Source: Bradyrhizobium sp. BTAi1
GTDB lineage: Bacteria; Pseudomonadota; Alphaproteobacteria; Rhizobiales; Xanthobacteraceae
NCBI RefSeq assembly: GCF_000015165.1
Contig: NC_009485.1
Span: forward strand, 3,925,501 to 3,989,500
Length of the DNA stretch: 64,000 nucleotides
Direction: 5' to 3'
Part shown: piece by piece, positions 44,639 to 54,337 of the stretch
Layout of the letters: every line of letters begins with the position of its first letter
Position numbering within the stretch: position 1 is the first letter of the stretch
The notes under the pieces: generated by a model
The model's database searches: none
What the model was told of the DNA's origin: nothing
Seen by the model: the letters and a program-made list of their open reading frames with translations, nothing else
Made by a program: the position numbers and the translations under genes

Positions 44639-45251
44639 GAGTGTTCTCCTCCGTGATCGGGACGGGATCTCTCCCCACGTCGTTGCGAGTGCAGTGTTCA
44701 GTGTGGATGCGTAGCTTATTCCCCTTCGGAGACATAGTTGACTTCTTCAGGCGTCCACAAATCGATGTCTGCGATCTGATTTGCGGAGATAAAGCCCCAA
44801 ACTCTCTGCTGCTCGTCAGCCTTTGGAGAAAGTGAGCAGCCGACGGTGCGACGACGTGGTGCTGGTCACGCTGGTAATACTACCCGGTGGCGTGCAAATG
44901 GACGACTATTGTCCTCACACAGGGTGAAGCGTCTCCGACGGCTTGCCGCACGCAAAGTCATCGCGCGCCGTGCCGCGACACGTTGACACGCTTAAGAGGC
45001 GGCGTCATAATTGATTATGCATTTTGTCAAAATCGTCTGAACTACAATTGACCTGGCTCATTAGCGCCAGATCATGAGGCGCGCTGCTGTCAAGCCGCCA
45101 ACGATCAGGCGTCAAGCGAACAACAATTAAGCTAACGCTCTTAAAACTAACAATAATCCAACTAACAAGTCAGAAAATTTCGCATAGGGCCGTGCGCCAA
45201 GCGCCGCTCGATCGCTTTCCGAATATGAATCTGATCACAGGGGGTGGACAG
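44639..45251. other. Long AT-richer intergenic region
   Basis: 613 bases without a supported gene separate the exporter from the PEP-CTERM gene. The right half is clearly richer in A and T than the surroundings. It contains two adjacent palindromes (45006-45033) and three CTAAC repeats near 45130-45170. The promoter of the PEP-CTERM gene should be here. Confidence 0.45.
45006..45033. promoter_or_regulatory. Two adjacent palindromes upstream of the PEP-CTERM gene
   Basis: CATAAT-TG-ATTATG (45006-45019) and ATTTTG-T-CAAAAT (45021-45033) are both perfect palindromes, one base apart, about 220 bases before the start codon. They are plausible binding sites for a dimeric regulator, but no factor can be named. 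Confidence 0.35.
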
Positions 45252-46595
45252 ATGAAGGAAGGTTTTGCCGTCTCGCCGTCGAGCGTATTATCCAACGTTT
45301 TCTTGGTCGCGTTGACAGCCGGTTCGTGGTGCGGTCCGGCCGTTGCCAGTGCGATCACGGTCAGCGATCCTTATGTGCAGTGGTATAATGTCGGACCCAA
45401 CAATCTCGACTTTCAATCCGGCCAGTTCATCCGCTATGGCGCTACCAGCGTCGTCCCCAATGGTCCGACTGGTGGGACGACCGGATATGCCACCACGGTC
45501 AATGCCGCCACGGGCAACATGATTACGTTCGGCATGATCGGCCAGAGCAGCCCGGCCACGCCCAATTTCTTCACTGGGCTGACGCGGATCTGCTCGCCGT
45601 GCAGCGCGAGCGCTAACAACAATCCGGCCAATCTCACCAACCCTTTTACCTTCCACTACACCAATGGCGCGGATACTGCGACGGTTCAAAAGAGCCTGGC
45701 GGGGACGGCGGAGATCCCGTTCGTCCGTAGCATCACGCTGTCCGGCACAGCACAGGCGCCGACCTTCAGCTGGTCACCGCCGCCGGGGACGACGGTCAAC
45801 GGCTATCGCATCAACATCTATCAGAACAATCTGGAGACGTTCAATTCCAACCATCAGGTGATCGATTCCGGCCAGGTGACCACGAAGAATGTCGGTCCTG
45901 GTGTGACCTCCTACACGGTCACGCCCGCGGATTTCACCCACGGGGTCGCGCTCGCCACCAACACGCAATACACGATCGAGATCAGTGCGCTGCAGACCCG
46001 GGACGGCTCGACGGTGGTGCTGAACAACGGCAATGTCAGCGCGATGTCGCGCGTCTATTCCAATTTCCAGATACTGCCGAATTCACCTGGGCCAATCAAT
46101 CTGCCGACCACGACCGTCCAGAACGGTCAGGTTACCTACGGCTTCAACCTCACCGTCGCGCCGGGGGTGACCTACAATATCGATCCCGCAAGCGCGATCG
46201 GATACATCTACAGGACCGGTGCCGGCGATCCCAATTTCGCCAGCGTCACCCTGCCGACCGGAAATTCGGGTCTGTTCGACCTGCTGCTGTGGAACGGAAC
46301 CCAATGGATCTCGGAAACCAAGCTCGCCGGCGGGCAATTGTTCAGTTTTGCCGGCTCCGGCGTCAACCAGTTCGAGGTACTCGGCATCAATCCCGGTGTG
46401 GATCCTGAGAACCCGCTGGCCTTCATCACCGCGGTGACATTCGAGGGACCGGGGAATTTCACCGGCACCATGACGCCGATCACCGATGCAGTGCCGGAAC
46501 CGTCCACCTGGGCGATGATGATCCTTGGCTTCCTCTGCCTCGGCTACATCGGCCTCCGCCGCTCGCCCAGCGCAACGACAGTGTCGGCGGCTTGA
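45252..46595 (+). CDS. PEP-CTERM sorted exported protein
   Basis: A 447-residue exported protein. A signal peptide ends near AVASAITV; the body is Asn/Thr/Gly-rich beta structure with a fibronectin-III-like unit in the middle (SITLSGTAQAPTFSWSPP, TVNGYRINIYQNN). The C-terminus is a sorting signal VPEPSTWAMMILGFLCLGYI followed by basic residues. Such proteins are processed by an exosortase, none of which is in the window. Likely a surface or matrix protein. The start at 45252 has a GGGGGTGGA ribosome site. Confidence 0.82.
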   Translation: MKEGFAVSPSSVLSNVFLVALTAGSWCGPAVASAITVSDPYVQWYNVGPNNLDFQSGQFIRYGATSVVPNGPTGGTTGYATTVNAATGNMITFGMIGQSSPATPNFFTGLTRICSPCSASANNNPANLTNPFTFHYTNGADTATVQKSLAGTAEIPFVRSITLSGTAQAPTFSWSPPPGTTVNGYRINIYQNNLETFNSNHQVIDSGQVTTKNVGPGVTSYTVTPADFTHGVALATNTQYTIEISALQTRDGSTVVLNNGNVSAMSRVYSNFQILPNSPGPINLPTTTVQNGQVTYGFNLTVAPGVTYNIDPASAIGYIYRTGAGDPNFASVTLPTGNSGLFDLLLWNGTQWISETKLAGGQLFSFAGSGVNQFEVLGINPGVDPENPLAFITAVTFEGPGNFTGTMTPITDAVPEPSTWAMMILGFLCLGYIGLRRSPSATTVSAA

Positions 46596-46799
46596 GGATC
46601 GCATCCTGAAGTGAGCAGCCGCCCGTTGGCGGCGTCTCGCTCGTTGTCGCCTCACCAAGTCATGGCTCGCGATGCTGAGAGGGCTGCGTGGTTAACAACT
46701 GGTTCGACGGGAATCAAAATCGCCGATGATTGTGCGTCTGCATCTTTAAAAGTTGAAGCGTATTCGTCGCATGTCCGTTGGTGATTTCGGACGCTGACG

Positions 46800-47102
46800 A
46801 TGAGCAAACAACCAATGTCCTTGCCGACACCGCCGTCCAAGACGGCAACCGCCGAAGCCGAGTGTCCCTGGTTCGCAGCCGCGATGCTGGCCATGGAAGC
46901 CGGCGAAGTGATCCGCTTGCGGTTGGAGAAGTTCGCGCGCGGCGAAGCCGATGCGGGCGAAGAGGCGGAGCTGATGGTCAACGAAAAGATCGTTGCAGCG
47001 CTGGAGGCAACTGCGAAGCTGATGGCGGGGGCGAGCGCGGCGGCGATCGTCGATCTCTATCGCGACTACGTGGCGGCGAACGCCAGGCGCCTTTCCGCGT
47101 GA
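46800..47102 (+). CDS. Small helical hypothetical protein
   Basis: A 100-residue acidic, alanine-rich helical protein (MAMEAGEVIRLRLEKFARGE in the middle). No signal peptide or known domain. Codon use fits the neighbourhood, supporting a real gene. It stands alone between the PEP-CTERM gene and a convergent MFS gene. Function unknown. Confidence 0.55.
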   Translation: MSKQPMSLPTPPSKTATAEAECPWFAAAMLAMEAGEVIRLRLEKFARGEADAGEEAELMVNEKIVAALEATAKLMAGASAAAIVDLYRDYVAANARRLSA

Positions 47103-47199
47103 CGCGAACGCCGTGCGCGGAGACCGCGCCGGCCCGCGGTCGCGGGCGACGACTCCGCGGAGGCTGATACGGTCGACGCGGCCCTCCGCGGCGCGCCGC

Positions 47200-48702
47200 T
47201 TACAGGGCCGCGCGAAGACGAAGCCGGCTCGTTCCGAGCCACACCAGCAAAGCAGTGCCGAGCAGGACGAGCGTCGCCGCGACGATGACGGTCAGAAACG
47301 CCTGATCGAAGGCGCGATGCGCGTGTGACGTGACGACTGCGGCGATGTCGGTCGGCAGGCGCTCGGCCGCGATCAGCGCCGCATCGATGCTGTCGCGCGC
47401 GGCGCTGGCAACGCCCGCTCCGTCGGGCAGCACCATGACGGCCGTATAGACCCCGGACAGGATGCTTCCGAAGATGCTGATGCCGATGGTGCCGCCGAGC
47501 TCGAACGACACCTCCTCGATCGAGGCGGCCATGCCTGCGCGGCCTTCGGGCGCGTGAGTCATCACGGCGTTGGAGGCGGCTGCCATGGACGCGCCGAGTC
47601 CGAGACCGTTGATTGCGATGCAGATCAATTGCAGCACCAGATCGGCATTGTAGCAGAGCAGGTAGCCGGCCGCGCCGATGCTTGAGATCGCGAGCGCGCC
47701 GGACATCGTGGTGGCGGCTCCGACGCGACGGAGCATCAGGCTCGCGAGCGGCCCGCCGATGAACGCCCCGAGCGGCGCCGGCAGGATGTACAAGGCCGCC
47801 TGCAGCGGCGAATAGCCAAGGACGAGCTGCAGGCGCTGGCTGATCGCCAGCTCGGTGCCCGCGATGGCAAGCGACGCCACGATCGCGGTGATCACGCCGA
47901 GCGTGAACTCGAGGTTTCTGAACAAGGTGAAGTCGAGCAAGGGATCCTTGAGCCGCAATTGGCGGCGCACGAACACCGTCAACATGATGGCGGTCGCGAT
48001 CGCCGCGCCGGCGAGAATGACGACGGAAGACTGGCGGCTGCCGAGCTCCTCGACGACATAGGCAAACCCGATCAGCCCGGCCATCACCTGGATTGAACCC
48101 AGCAGGTCCCAGTCGCGCTCGCCGCGAGCGGCCGGGGCCGGAATCAGCAGCAGGCCGGCGACCAGCGCCAGGGCGACCAGCGGCACGTTGATCAGGAACA
48201 CCGAGCCCCACCAGAAATATTCCAGCAGAACGCCGCCGACCAGGGGCCCGACCGCCGCGCCGCTGGATGCGACGGCACCCCAGATGGCGATGGCGAGCGC
48301 TCGTTCGTGGTCATCGGAAAAGGTGATGCGAATGATCGACAGCGTCGCCGGCATCATCAGTGCCGCGCCGATGGCGAGCAGGACGCGGCCGCCGATCAGG
48401 ACCATGGCGGTCGGCGAATAGGCGGCGACGAGAGAGGCCAGTCCGAACACGATGAGCCCGGCGACGAATGTCTTCTTGTGGCCGACGCGATCGCCGAGCG
48501 AGCCGAAGCCTGGAAGGAGACCGGCGACGACGAGGCCATAGGCCATGACGATCCACAATTTCTCCGACGCTGTTGCGCCGAGCTCATAGGTCAGGCTGGG
48601 CAGCGCCGTATAGAGCACCGTCATGTCGATCACGACGAGCGCGAGCGCGCTGGAGACGGTTAGAAGGATGAGCCAGCGGCTGCGTTTCGACATCGGCGTC
48701 AT
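47200..48702 (-). CDS. MFS drug exporter, DHA2 (14-helix) family
   Basis: A 500-residue membrane protein with 14 predicted helices. Motif A is GSLGDRVGHKKTFVAG, motif B-like RVLLAIGAALMMPATLS, and motif C-like GAAVGPLVGGVLLEYFWWGS is typical of EmrB/QacA relatives. The start at 48702 has GGAGGAAC upstream. It is the last gene of an amidase/outer-membrane-barrel/MFS series. Substrate unknown. Confidence 0.83.
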   Translation of the reverse strand: MTPMSKRSRWLILLTVSSALALVVIDMTVLYTALPSLTYELGATASEKLWIVMAYGLVVAGLLPGFGSLGDRVGHKKTFVAGLIVFGLASLVAAYSPTAMVLIGGRVLLAIGAALMMPATLSIIRITFSDDHERALAIAIWGAVASSGAAVGPLVGGVLLEYFWWGSVFLINVPLVALALVAGLLLIPAPAARGERDWDLLGSIQVMAGLIGFAYVVEELGSRQSSVVILAGAAIATAIMLTVFVRRQLRLKDPLLDFTLFRNLEFTLGVITAIVASLAIAGTELAISQRLQLVLGYSPLQAALYILPAPLGAFIGGPLASLMLRRVGAATTMSGALAISSIGAAGYLLCYNADLVLQLICIAINGLGLGASMAAASNAVMTHAPEGRAGMAASIEEVSFELGGTIGISIFGSILSGVYTAVMVLPDGAGVASAARDSIDAALIAAERLPTDIAAVVTSHAHRAFDQAFLTVIVAATLVLLGTALLVWLGTSRLRLRAAL

Positions 48703-48745
48703 GTGCGTTCCTCCAGGATCGCCTCGGCTTTCATCCCGAGCAGCA

Positions 48746-49570
48746 TCATTTCGGGAACAGGAAAGCCAGGCTCGCCCGAAACTGCCAATGCGATGCGTGG
48801 TCAGGCTTCAGCAGGTTGTAATACACGCCGATTTCAGCATTGATCGGCTGCTGATCGACCATGAACATCTTGCCGACGCCGGCTCCGATGGGAATAACCC
48901 AGCGATCGCGGCCCTTTGCCAGCCAGTTCGCCGTGATGACGGGGCTGGCACTGATATAGGAGCCGTCGGAGAAATTATAGGTGACGAAGTACTGCAGCAT
49001 CATCTGGTTCACCGGCGCACGGTCGCTCGGACCTGCAAACGACCAGATGTTGTTGGCGAGCACGCCGAGTACCCACGGACCCGGCATGGTCAGCGCGACC
49101 AGGGTCGGACCCGCGCTCCATTTTCCTGAACCGAGGGCGGGGTCGGTCGCTGACGGATAGGAGAAGGTCGGGCCGACACCCCAGATCAGGGGACCCGAAT
49201 GCGACGGCGTGAGCGCGAGGATCTGGTTGACGTCGCCGACGCCGCCGATCCGGCCCTGCTCGGCCGAGAAGCGAACCTGGGCGATGCCGGGAATGGTGGT
49301 GCGTGTCACCAGATTCCAGTCTGCATTGAGCTGGAACGGGATGACCGGCTCGATCTTGACGACGTTGGCCGTCTGCCGGTACGGACCCGTATTTGGCATC
49401 ACGATCGTCTCGAGGCCGACGCTGATCGTGTCCGCGATCGGATTCTGCGCCGCCTTGGCCAGATCTTCGAGCGACGGCGTCCTGGCCTGCTGGGCCAAGG
49501 CGCCGGACTCGCGGTAGAGCGCTGAGATCAGGACCAGCAGAACCCCGCGTCGAAGACATCTCGGCGTCAT
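48746..49570 (-). CDS. Outer-membrane beta-barrel protein (transporter-like)
   Basis: A 274-residue exported protein. A signal peptide ends near SGALAQQ; the rest alternates short amphipathic strands (LIWGVGPTFSYPSATD, KWSAGPTLVALTMPGPWVLG) and ends in FRASLAFLFPK, an outer-membrane-like C-terminus. Similar proteins are often labelled neuromedin-U-like or putative phenol-pathway transporters. The start at 49570 follows GAGGTCAGGC. It lies 43 bases ahead of the MFS gene and 71 bases after the amidase. Confidence 0.65.
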   Translation of the reverse strand: MTPRCLRRGVLLVLISALYRESGALAQQARTPSLEDLAKAAQNPIADTISVGLETIVMPNTGPYRQTANVVKIEPVIPFQLNADWNLVTRTTIPGIAQVRFSAEQGRIGGVGDVNQILALTPSHSGPLIWGVGPTFSYPSATDPALGSGKWSAGPTLVALTMPGPWVLGVLANNIWSFAGPSDRAPVNQMMLQYFVTYNFSDGSYISASPVITANWLAKGRDRWVIPIGAGVGKMFMVDQQPINAEIGVYYNLLKPDHASHWQFRASLAFLFPK

Positions 49571-49641
49571 GCCTGACCTCGCTGTCGAGCCGCACCGCTT
49601 GCAGCCCTTGCCTTGGACCTGCACCATGCGGGCCCGCCGCG

Positions 49642-51144
49642 TCAGGTGAAGGTCGGGAAGCGCTCGCCGGCGAACAGCGACGGTCGCAGGCGAGACCAGC
49701 TCGACGCGAACTGGAACACGTCGAGATCGGTGTAGGTCTGTCCGATCACCTGCATGCCCGAGGGCATCCGCTGCTCGACCACGCCGAGCGGGACGTCGAG
49801 GACCGGATAGCGGTTGAGCAGATTCCAGTGCCATGTCAGAGCCAACCCGAGGCCGGTGCCGACCCAGGGATCGACGTTGTTCTCCTTGCTCTTGAACATG
49901 TCGGCGCCGATGAGAGGCGTGGCCATCGTCGGCATCAGCAGCACGCTGTAGCCTTTGTCGAACACGCGCTGCTGGACCTGGCGGTGCAGCCGTTCCAGCA
50001 ACTCCTCGGCCTCTTCGGCCTGGCGGGGGCCGACGGGCCCGACCTGGTCGAGCAGGTCGGTCATATAGGGCGAGAGCCGATCGCGATGGGCGTTCGAGAT
50101 CTCGATCGCGGTGCCGATCGATGTCGCCATCAGTCCCCGGATATAGACGAATTTGTGCGCCTTGGTGAGCCCGCAGTCGACCTCGTTCACGACGCAGCCC
50201 TCGGCGCGCAGCGCGTCGATGCCCTTCAGCATCGCGGCCTTCACCGAGGGAATGACGTCGGCGATGCCGGCGCCCCAGTCAACAGCGATCCGCCATCCCG
50301 CAATCCGAGGGTAGCGCATGGGATAATCGAGGCGAGGACGCATCGCGGCCATGATCCTGTCGGACGGGCCAACGATCGCGTTCTGGAAGCGCACCAGATC
50401 GTCGAAGCGCCGCGCCATCGGGCCGGATGTCGAGTAGGGGATTTCGCCACCTGCGACGCGCCCGAATGGCGGCTTGAAACCATAGAGGCCGCATTGCGAG
50501 GCGGGAATCCGGATCGAGCCGCCCATGTCGGAGCCCATCGCGAGCGTGGCGAAGCCGGCAGCCAGCGCCGCTCCCGATCCGGCGGACGATCCGCCCGGGG
50601 AGTATTCGAGATTCCACGGATTGCGTGTCGTGCCCCAGGCGCGGGTCGATGCGCCGAGGAAGAGATAGAATTCGGGGACCGTCGTCTGGAACGGCATGAC
50701 GGCTCCGGCCGCCTCGAGCGCGTCGGCGATCGCGGAGCTTTCGGTGGCCGGCGGCGATTCCTTGTAGATGAGCGAGCCCTGCGTCGTCCGCCAGCCTGGC
50801 CTGCTGAATTCATCCTTGATGGCGACCGTGATCCCGTCCAGCGGCCTTGCGGTGCCGCGTCGATAGCGGTCTTCGGAGGCCTTGGCTTCCTTGAGCGCCT
50901 GATCGAAATGCTCGTAGGTGATGCAGTTGACTTTCGGATTATAGGCCTCGACCCGCTTGATCTGGGCCTTCAAGAGATCGACCGGGGACGCCTTGCGCGC
51001 CCGGAACATGGCGATGAGCTCGCGGACGGATGCGTAGCAGAGCGGATCGGCGGCCTGGGCGCGGGCGCCGTGAGGTCCGAGTGCCGCAGCGGCGGTGAGC
51101 GCCGCGCCTGCGCCTTTGATGAGCGTTCGTCTGTCAATCATCAT
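49642..51144 (-). CDS. Tat-exported amidase (amidase signature family)
   Basis: A 500-residue hydrolase. The leader MIDRRTLIKGAGAALTAAAA is a twin-arginine type. The Ser-cisSer-Lys triad is complete: Lys in ITVAIKDEF, the cis-Ser in YSPGGSSAGSGAA and the nucleophile in GSDMGGSIRIPAS. It should hydrolyse an amide in the periplasm. Grouping with an outer-membrane barrel and an MFS exporter suggests a catabolic or detoxification operon. Confidence 0.86.
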   Translation of the reverse strand: MMIDRRTLIKGAGAALTAAAALGPHGARAQAADPLCYASVRELIAMFRARKASPVDLLKAQIKRVEAYNPKVNCITYEHFDQALKEAKASEDRYRRGTARPLDGITVAIKDEFSRPGWRTTQGSLIYKESPPATESSAIADALEAAGAVMPFQTTVPEFYLFLGASTRAWGTTRNPWNLEYSPGGSSAGSGAALAAGFATLAMGSDMGGSIRIPASQCGLYGFKPPFGRVAGGEIPYSTSGPMARRFDDLVRFQNAIVGPSDRIMAAMRPRLDYPMRYPRIAGWRIAVDWGAGIADVIPSVKAAMLKGIDALRAEGCVVNEVDCGLTKAHKFVYIRGLMATSIGTAIEISNAHRDRLSPYMTDLLDQVGPVGPRQAEEAEELLERLHRQVQQRVFDKGYSVLLMPTMATPLIGADMFKSKENNVDPWVGTGLGLALTWHWNLLNRYPVLDVPLGVVEQRMPSGMQVIGQTYTDLDVFQFASSWSRLRPSLFAGERFPTFT

Positions 51145-51709
51145 CGCCTCTGTATCGGGGATCCGTCTGAGCGTCGTCTGAGCGGTGATGCCGTCCTGAT
51201 GTACAGGCCGTCATCTTGCCCGCTCAGCGGGAGGCGCATTCTTTCCGATTCCGCGCGATGTCTGTATTCAGGATAACTACGTAGTTCGTGGCGTTGTTCG
51301 CAAACAGTTTGCATGAGCGGTGATTGATGTCGTGACAATTAGCGTTAAACACGCTCGATGCCGGATGATGCGCTGTCGCGTGCCACATGAAGCGTTGTAG
51401 TAAACGAATCGTTCGAGCGTCGGCGGGCTGGTGCGCTCGCGATGGCTCGCTTCGGCAAATGACCAGAAGGGGTCAGCGCAAGCCGGCGAGTCGTGTCCCG
51501 ACCCAGAAAGGGCTTATGCACGTTGGTGCCAGTAAGTCCGGTGCCGCTCAGTTGCCTGCGCAGACCCTGTGCGGCTTGCGAATGGGTGGCGAACTCATCA
51601 GTCGTCAGAGCTCAGGCGATGACAACGAAATGCGTGTGAGTCAAAAGCGCATGAGATCTGGCCGTGGGGCGTCGCACGTGAACCGAAGCCGCGCTGATGC
51701 CGGCGGCCG
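51145..51709. other. Intergenic region between the amidase operon and araC-type gene
   Basis: 565 bases without a supported gene; the 51387-51947 stretch can be read open on the plus strand but looks like an antisense frame of the regulator. The promoter of the amidase operon should lie near its left end, where two perfect palindromes are found (51275-51312). Confidence 0.4.
51275..51312. promoter_or_regulatory. Two palindromes upstream of the amidase operon
   Basis: AACTACGTAGTT (51275-51286) and GCAAAC-A-GTTTGC (51300-51312) are perfect dyads, centres about 25 bases apart, 130-170 bases upstream of the amidase start. They may be operator sites; no regulator can be assigned. Confidence 0.35.
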
Positions 51710-52717
51710 TCAGCGGGACGGCGCCGTGAGCTGGGCCCGCCAGTCGCGCGGGCGCATGCCGAAACGCTGCTTGAAGCGGCGCGTGAAATGCGACAGATCC
51801 GAAAAGCCCCAGTCGAAGGCGATGCTGCCGATGTCACGCGCGGCGCAACAGGGATCGCGCAGGTCGCGCGCGGCGCCATCCAGCCGGCGCTCCATCACCA
51901 GCTCGGAGAAGCTGGTGCCGGCGCGGGCCAGCAGCTTGTGCACATAGCGCTCGCTGATCCCCACCATGCGGGCGACGGTCGCGACCGTCAGGCCCGGCTC
52001 GCGCAGCCGCTCGTGAATGGCACGGCGCAAGGCCAGCGTGGTCGCGTCGGCGAAGGAGGTGGTGGCATGCGCCTCGCGACGGAAGCTGCGCGACACGCCG
52101 AGCGCGGCGAGATCGAGCAGCACGTCGAACAGCGCAGCCGTGTCGTCCGCCGCGAGCCGCAGCGCGTTGGCGTTGAGCGAGCGCGCCGTCTCGACGATCA
52201 GCGCGCCCACGCAGGGATCGTCGGACAGCCGCATCGGCGCGATGTCGGGCGCGTTTGGCAGCCGGCTGAACAGCGCTTCGGCGGGAACGCGGAATGAGAT
52301 GACGCCGAGTGACGGTCCGCGATCATGCTGCAGCGCGAAGGTGCGGTCGCTGTCGAAGATGCCGACCTGGCCCGCCGACAGGCTGACTTCGCAATCGTCC
52401 TGCACGATGGTGCAGCGACCGGCGAGCTTGAGATTGAGGTAGAAGCAGCGTTGGGCGGAGGCGGCGATGTCGGCGCGCGAGCGGCGCACCACATGCTCGG
52501 GAAAGGTCACGCGGTTGATCGCGCCGGTCGTGTTTTTCCCGTCTCGGCCGATGCCGATGCTCTGGACCTCGGCCGCAAAGCCGATGCCGCGGGCCGGTTC
52601 AGGCGTCAGGTTCATGAAGGCCTGGCAGATCGCCTCGCGGTAATAGGAGAATTGCTCGGCCGGCCGTACCGCGGCGGTATTCCAGCTCCGCAGCCGTTGC
52701 GGCTCCGCGCCAGGCAT
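51710..52717 (-). CDS. AraC-family transcriptional regulator
   Basis: A 335-residue regulator. The N-terminal half is of the AraC-binding-like (cupin) type, with AINRVTFPEHVVRRSRADIA and a beta-rich core. The C-terminal HTH pair reads VATVARMVGISERYVHKLLA and IAFDWGFSDLSHFTRRFKQR, the second being the classic AraC signature. The start at 52717 has GGAG seven bases upstream; 52780 is possible. Divergent from an alpha/beta hydrolase, its likely target. Confidence 0.85.
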   Translation of the reverse strand: MPGAEPQRLRSWNTAAVRPAEQFSYYREAICQAFMNLTPEPARGIGFAAEVQSIGIGRDGKNTTGAINRVTFPEHVVRRSRADIAASAQRCFYLNLKLAGRCTIVQDDCEVSLSAGQVGIFDSDRTFALQHDRGPSLGVISFRVPAEALFSRLPNAPDIAPMRLSDDPCVGALIVETARSLNANALRLAADDTAALFDVLLDLAALGVSRSFRREAHATTSFADATTLALRRAIHERLREPGLTVATVARMVGISERYVHKLLARAGTSFSELVMERRLDGAARDLRDPCCAARDIGSIAFDWGFSDLSHFTRRFKQRFGMRPRDWRAQLTAPSR

Positions 52718-52809
52718 CGGTTCACTCCGAGACCATTCGGGTTCAGTTGCAGCCAAGCGCGGCGGCTGCCGCGCGGCCATGTTTGCTTGCAGTGCAAAGG
52801 AACCTGATC

Positions 52810-53535
52810 ATGTCAACCTACGTCCTGGTCCACGGCGCCTGGCATACCGGCGCCGAGCTTGAGCCAGTCGCGGCGCATATCCGCTCTGCCGGGCATATCG
52901 TGCATCTGCCGACCATCCGCGGCAACCGCCCGGGCGACCCCAAGACCACCGGTCTCGACGAGGCGATCCAATCGATCTGCGACTATTTCACCGAGCAGGA
53001 CATCACCGATGCCATCTTGATGGGACACTCCTATGGCGGCATGGTGATCACCGGCGTCGCCGACCGCATCCCGACGCGCATCCGCCGCCTGATCTACTGG
53101 AATGCGTTCGTGCCGAACAATGGTGAGTGCCTCAACGACATGGTGCCGCCGCAATATGTCGCGCTGTTCGACGCGGTGGCCGCCGAGCGCGGCGACGGCT
53201 CGGTGGTGCTGCCGTTTCCGATCTGGCGCGAGGCTTTCATCAACGATGCCGATCTCGCCACCGCGACCCGCGCCTATGAGGTGCTCAATCCGCATCCGAA
53301 CAAGACCTTCACCGATGCGATCAAGCTGCGCACCAATCCGGCCGAGATGACCATCGCCAAATCCTACATCAACTGCACCGAGGACACCGCGCTGCCGCAC
53401 GGTCTGCCTTGGCATCCGCGGCTGTCGAGCAAGCTCGGCCTGTTTCGGCTGGTGCAGGTGCCCGGCAGCCATGAGCTGTGCTTCTCCGAACCGGCGCGGC
53501 TGGCGCAGGCGATCATGGATGCGGGGCGCGACTGA
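52810..53535 (+). CDS. Alpha/beta hydrolase
   Basis: A 241-residue hydrolase with HGAWHTG oxyanion region near the N-terminus, nucleophile elbow GHSYGGM and a C-terminal catalytic His in VPGSHELCF. The short HGAWH type resembles plant hydroxynitrile-lyase/salicylate-esterase-like enzymes. The Ser-His pair is intact; the acid residue was not identified. Divergent from the AraC-type regulator. Confidence 0.82.
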   Translation: MSTYVLVHGAWHTGAELEPVAAHIRSAGHIVHLPTIRGNRPGDPKTTGLDEAIQSICDYFTEQDITDAILMGHSYGGMVITGVADRIPTRIRRLIYWNAFVPNNGECLNDMVPPQYVALFDAVAAERGDGSVVLPFPIWREAFINDADLATATRAYEVLNPHPNKTFTDAIKLRTNPAEMTIAKSYINCTEDTALPHGLPWHPRLSSKLGLFRLVQVPGSHELCFSEPARLAQAIMDAGRD

Positions 53536-53539
53536 GTGG

Positions 53540-54310
53540 CTATGTCAGCACGATCCAGGCCGGCGCGTGATCGCTCGCGCCGGCCTCGCCGCGGATGGCG
53601 CGGTCGATGCCCGCCTTGGTCAGGCGCGGCGCGAGCTGCGGGCTGAGCAGCAGGTGATCGAGCCTGAGCCCCGCATCGCGCGGCCAGCGGTTGCGCTTGT
53701 AGTCCCAAAAGGTGAACATCGGCTGGTCCGGATGCAGGGTGCGGATCGCGTCGCACCAACCCTGGTCGAGCAGCGCCTTGAAGGCCGCGCGGCTGCTCGG
53801 CTGGATCAACGCATCCTTGTTCCATGACCGCGTCGGATAGATATCCAGCGGCGTCGGCGCGACATTGTAGTCGCCGGCGAGCACGACCGGCAGGTCATGC
53901 TCGATGAAATCAGCCGCGTGCCTGTGCAGCCGCTTGAACCAGGCGAGCTTGTAGTCGAATTTCGGACCCGGCTGCGGATTGCCGTTCGGCAGATACAGAC
54001 AGCCGATCACGATGCCGCGCACGGCGGCCTCGATGTAGCGCGCTTCCTTGTCCGCAGGCGCGCCGGGCAGGGCAGTGCGGATCAGTACCGGCTCTGCTTT
54101 GCGCGCGAGGATCGCAACCCCGTTCCAGGTCTTCTGACCCTGCCACACCGCGCCGTAGCCGGCCGTTGCGATGGCGTCAGCCGGGAATTCGGCCTGGGCG
54201 CATTTCAGCTCCTGCAGGCAGACGATGTCGGGCCTGGCGCTGCGCAGCCAGGAGAGCAAATTGGGGAGGCGCCGCCTGACATTGTTGATGTTGAAGGTTG
54301 CAATCTTCAT
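53540..54310 (-). CDS. xthA: Exodeoxyribonuclease III / AP endonuclease
   Basis: A 256-residue EEP-superfamily nuclease: MKIATFNINNVRRRLPNLLS, the metal-binding Glu in CLQELKC, Tyr region in RYIEAAV, GDYNVAP and the C-terminal catalytic ASDHAPAW. It cleaves at abasic sites and degrades 3' ends. The start at 54310 is 27 bases from the divergent start of the Cys-rich peptide gene. Confidence 0.93.
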   Translation of the reverse strand: MKIATFNINNVRRRLPNLLSWLRSARPDIVCLQELKCAQAEFPADAIATAGYGAVWQGQKTWNGVAILARKAEPVLIRTALPGAPADKEARYIEAAVRGIVIGCLYLPNGNPQPGPKFDYKLAWFKRLHRHAADFIEHDLPVVLAGDYNVAPTPLDIYPTRSWNKDALIQPSSRAAFKALLDQGWCDAIRTLHPDQPMFTFWDYKRNRWPRDAGLRLDHLLLSPQLAPRLTKAGIDRAIRGEAGASDHAPAWIVLT

Positions 54311-54337
54311 GATGCCTGCATCAGGAGGGGAGACCGG

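Noticed and set aside
44641..44835. Short plus-strand frame of 64 codons after the TauE gene
   Set aside because: No ribosome site, no family resemblance, and it lies in the promoter region of the divergent gene.
51387..51947. Plus-strand frame of 186 codons beside the AraC gene
   Set aside because: Its right part is antisense to the clear AraC HTH and its left part has no ribosome site or domain.
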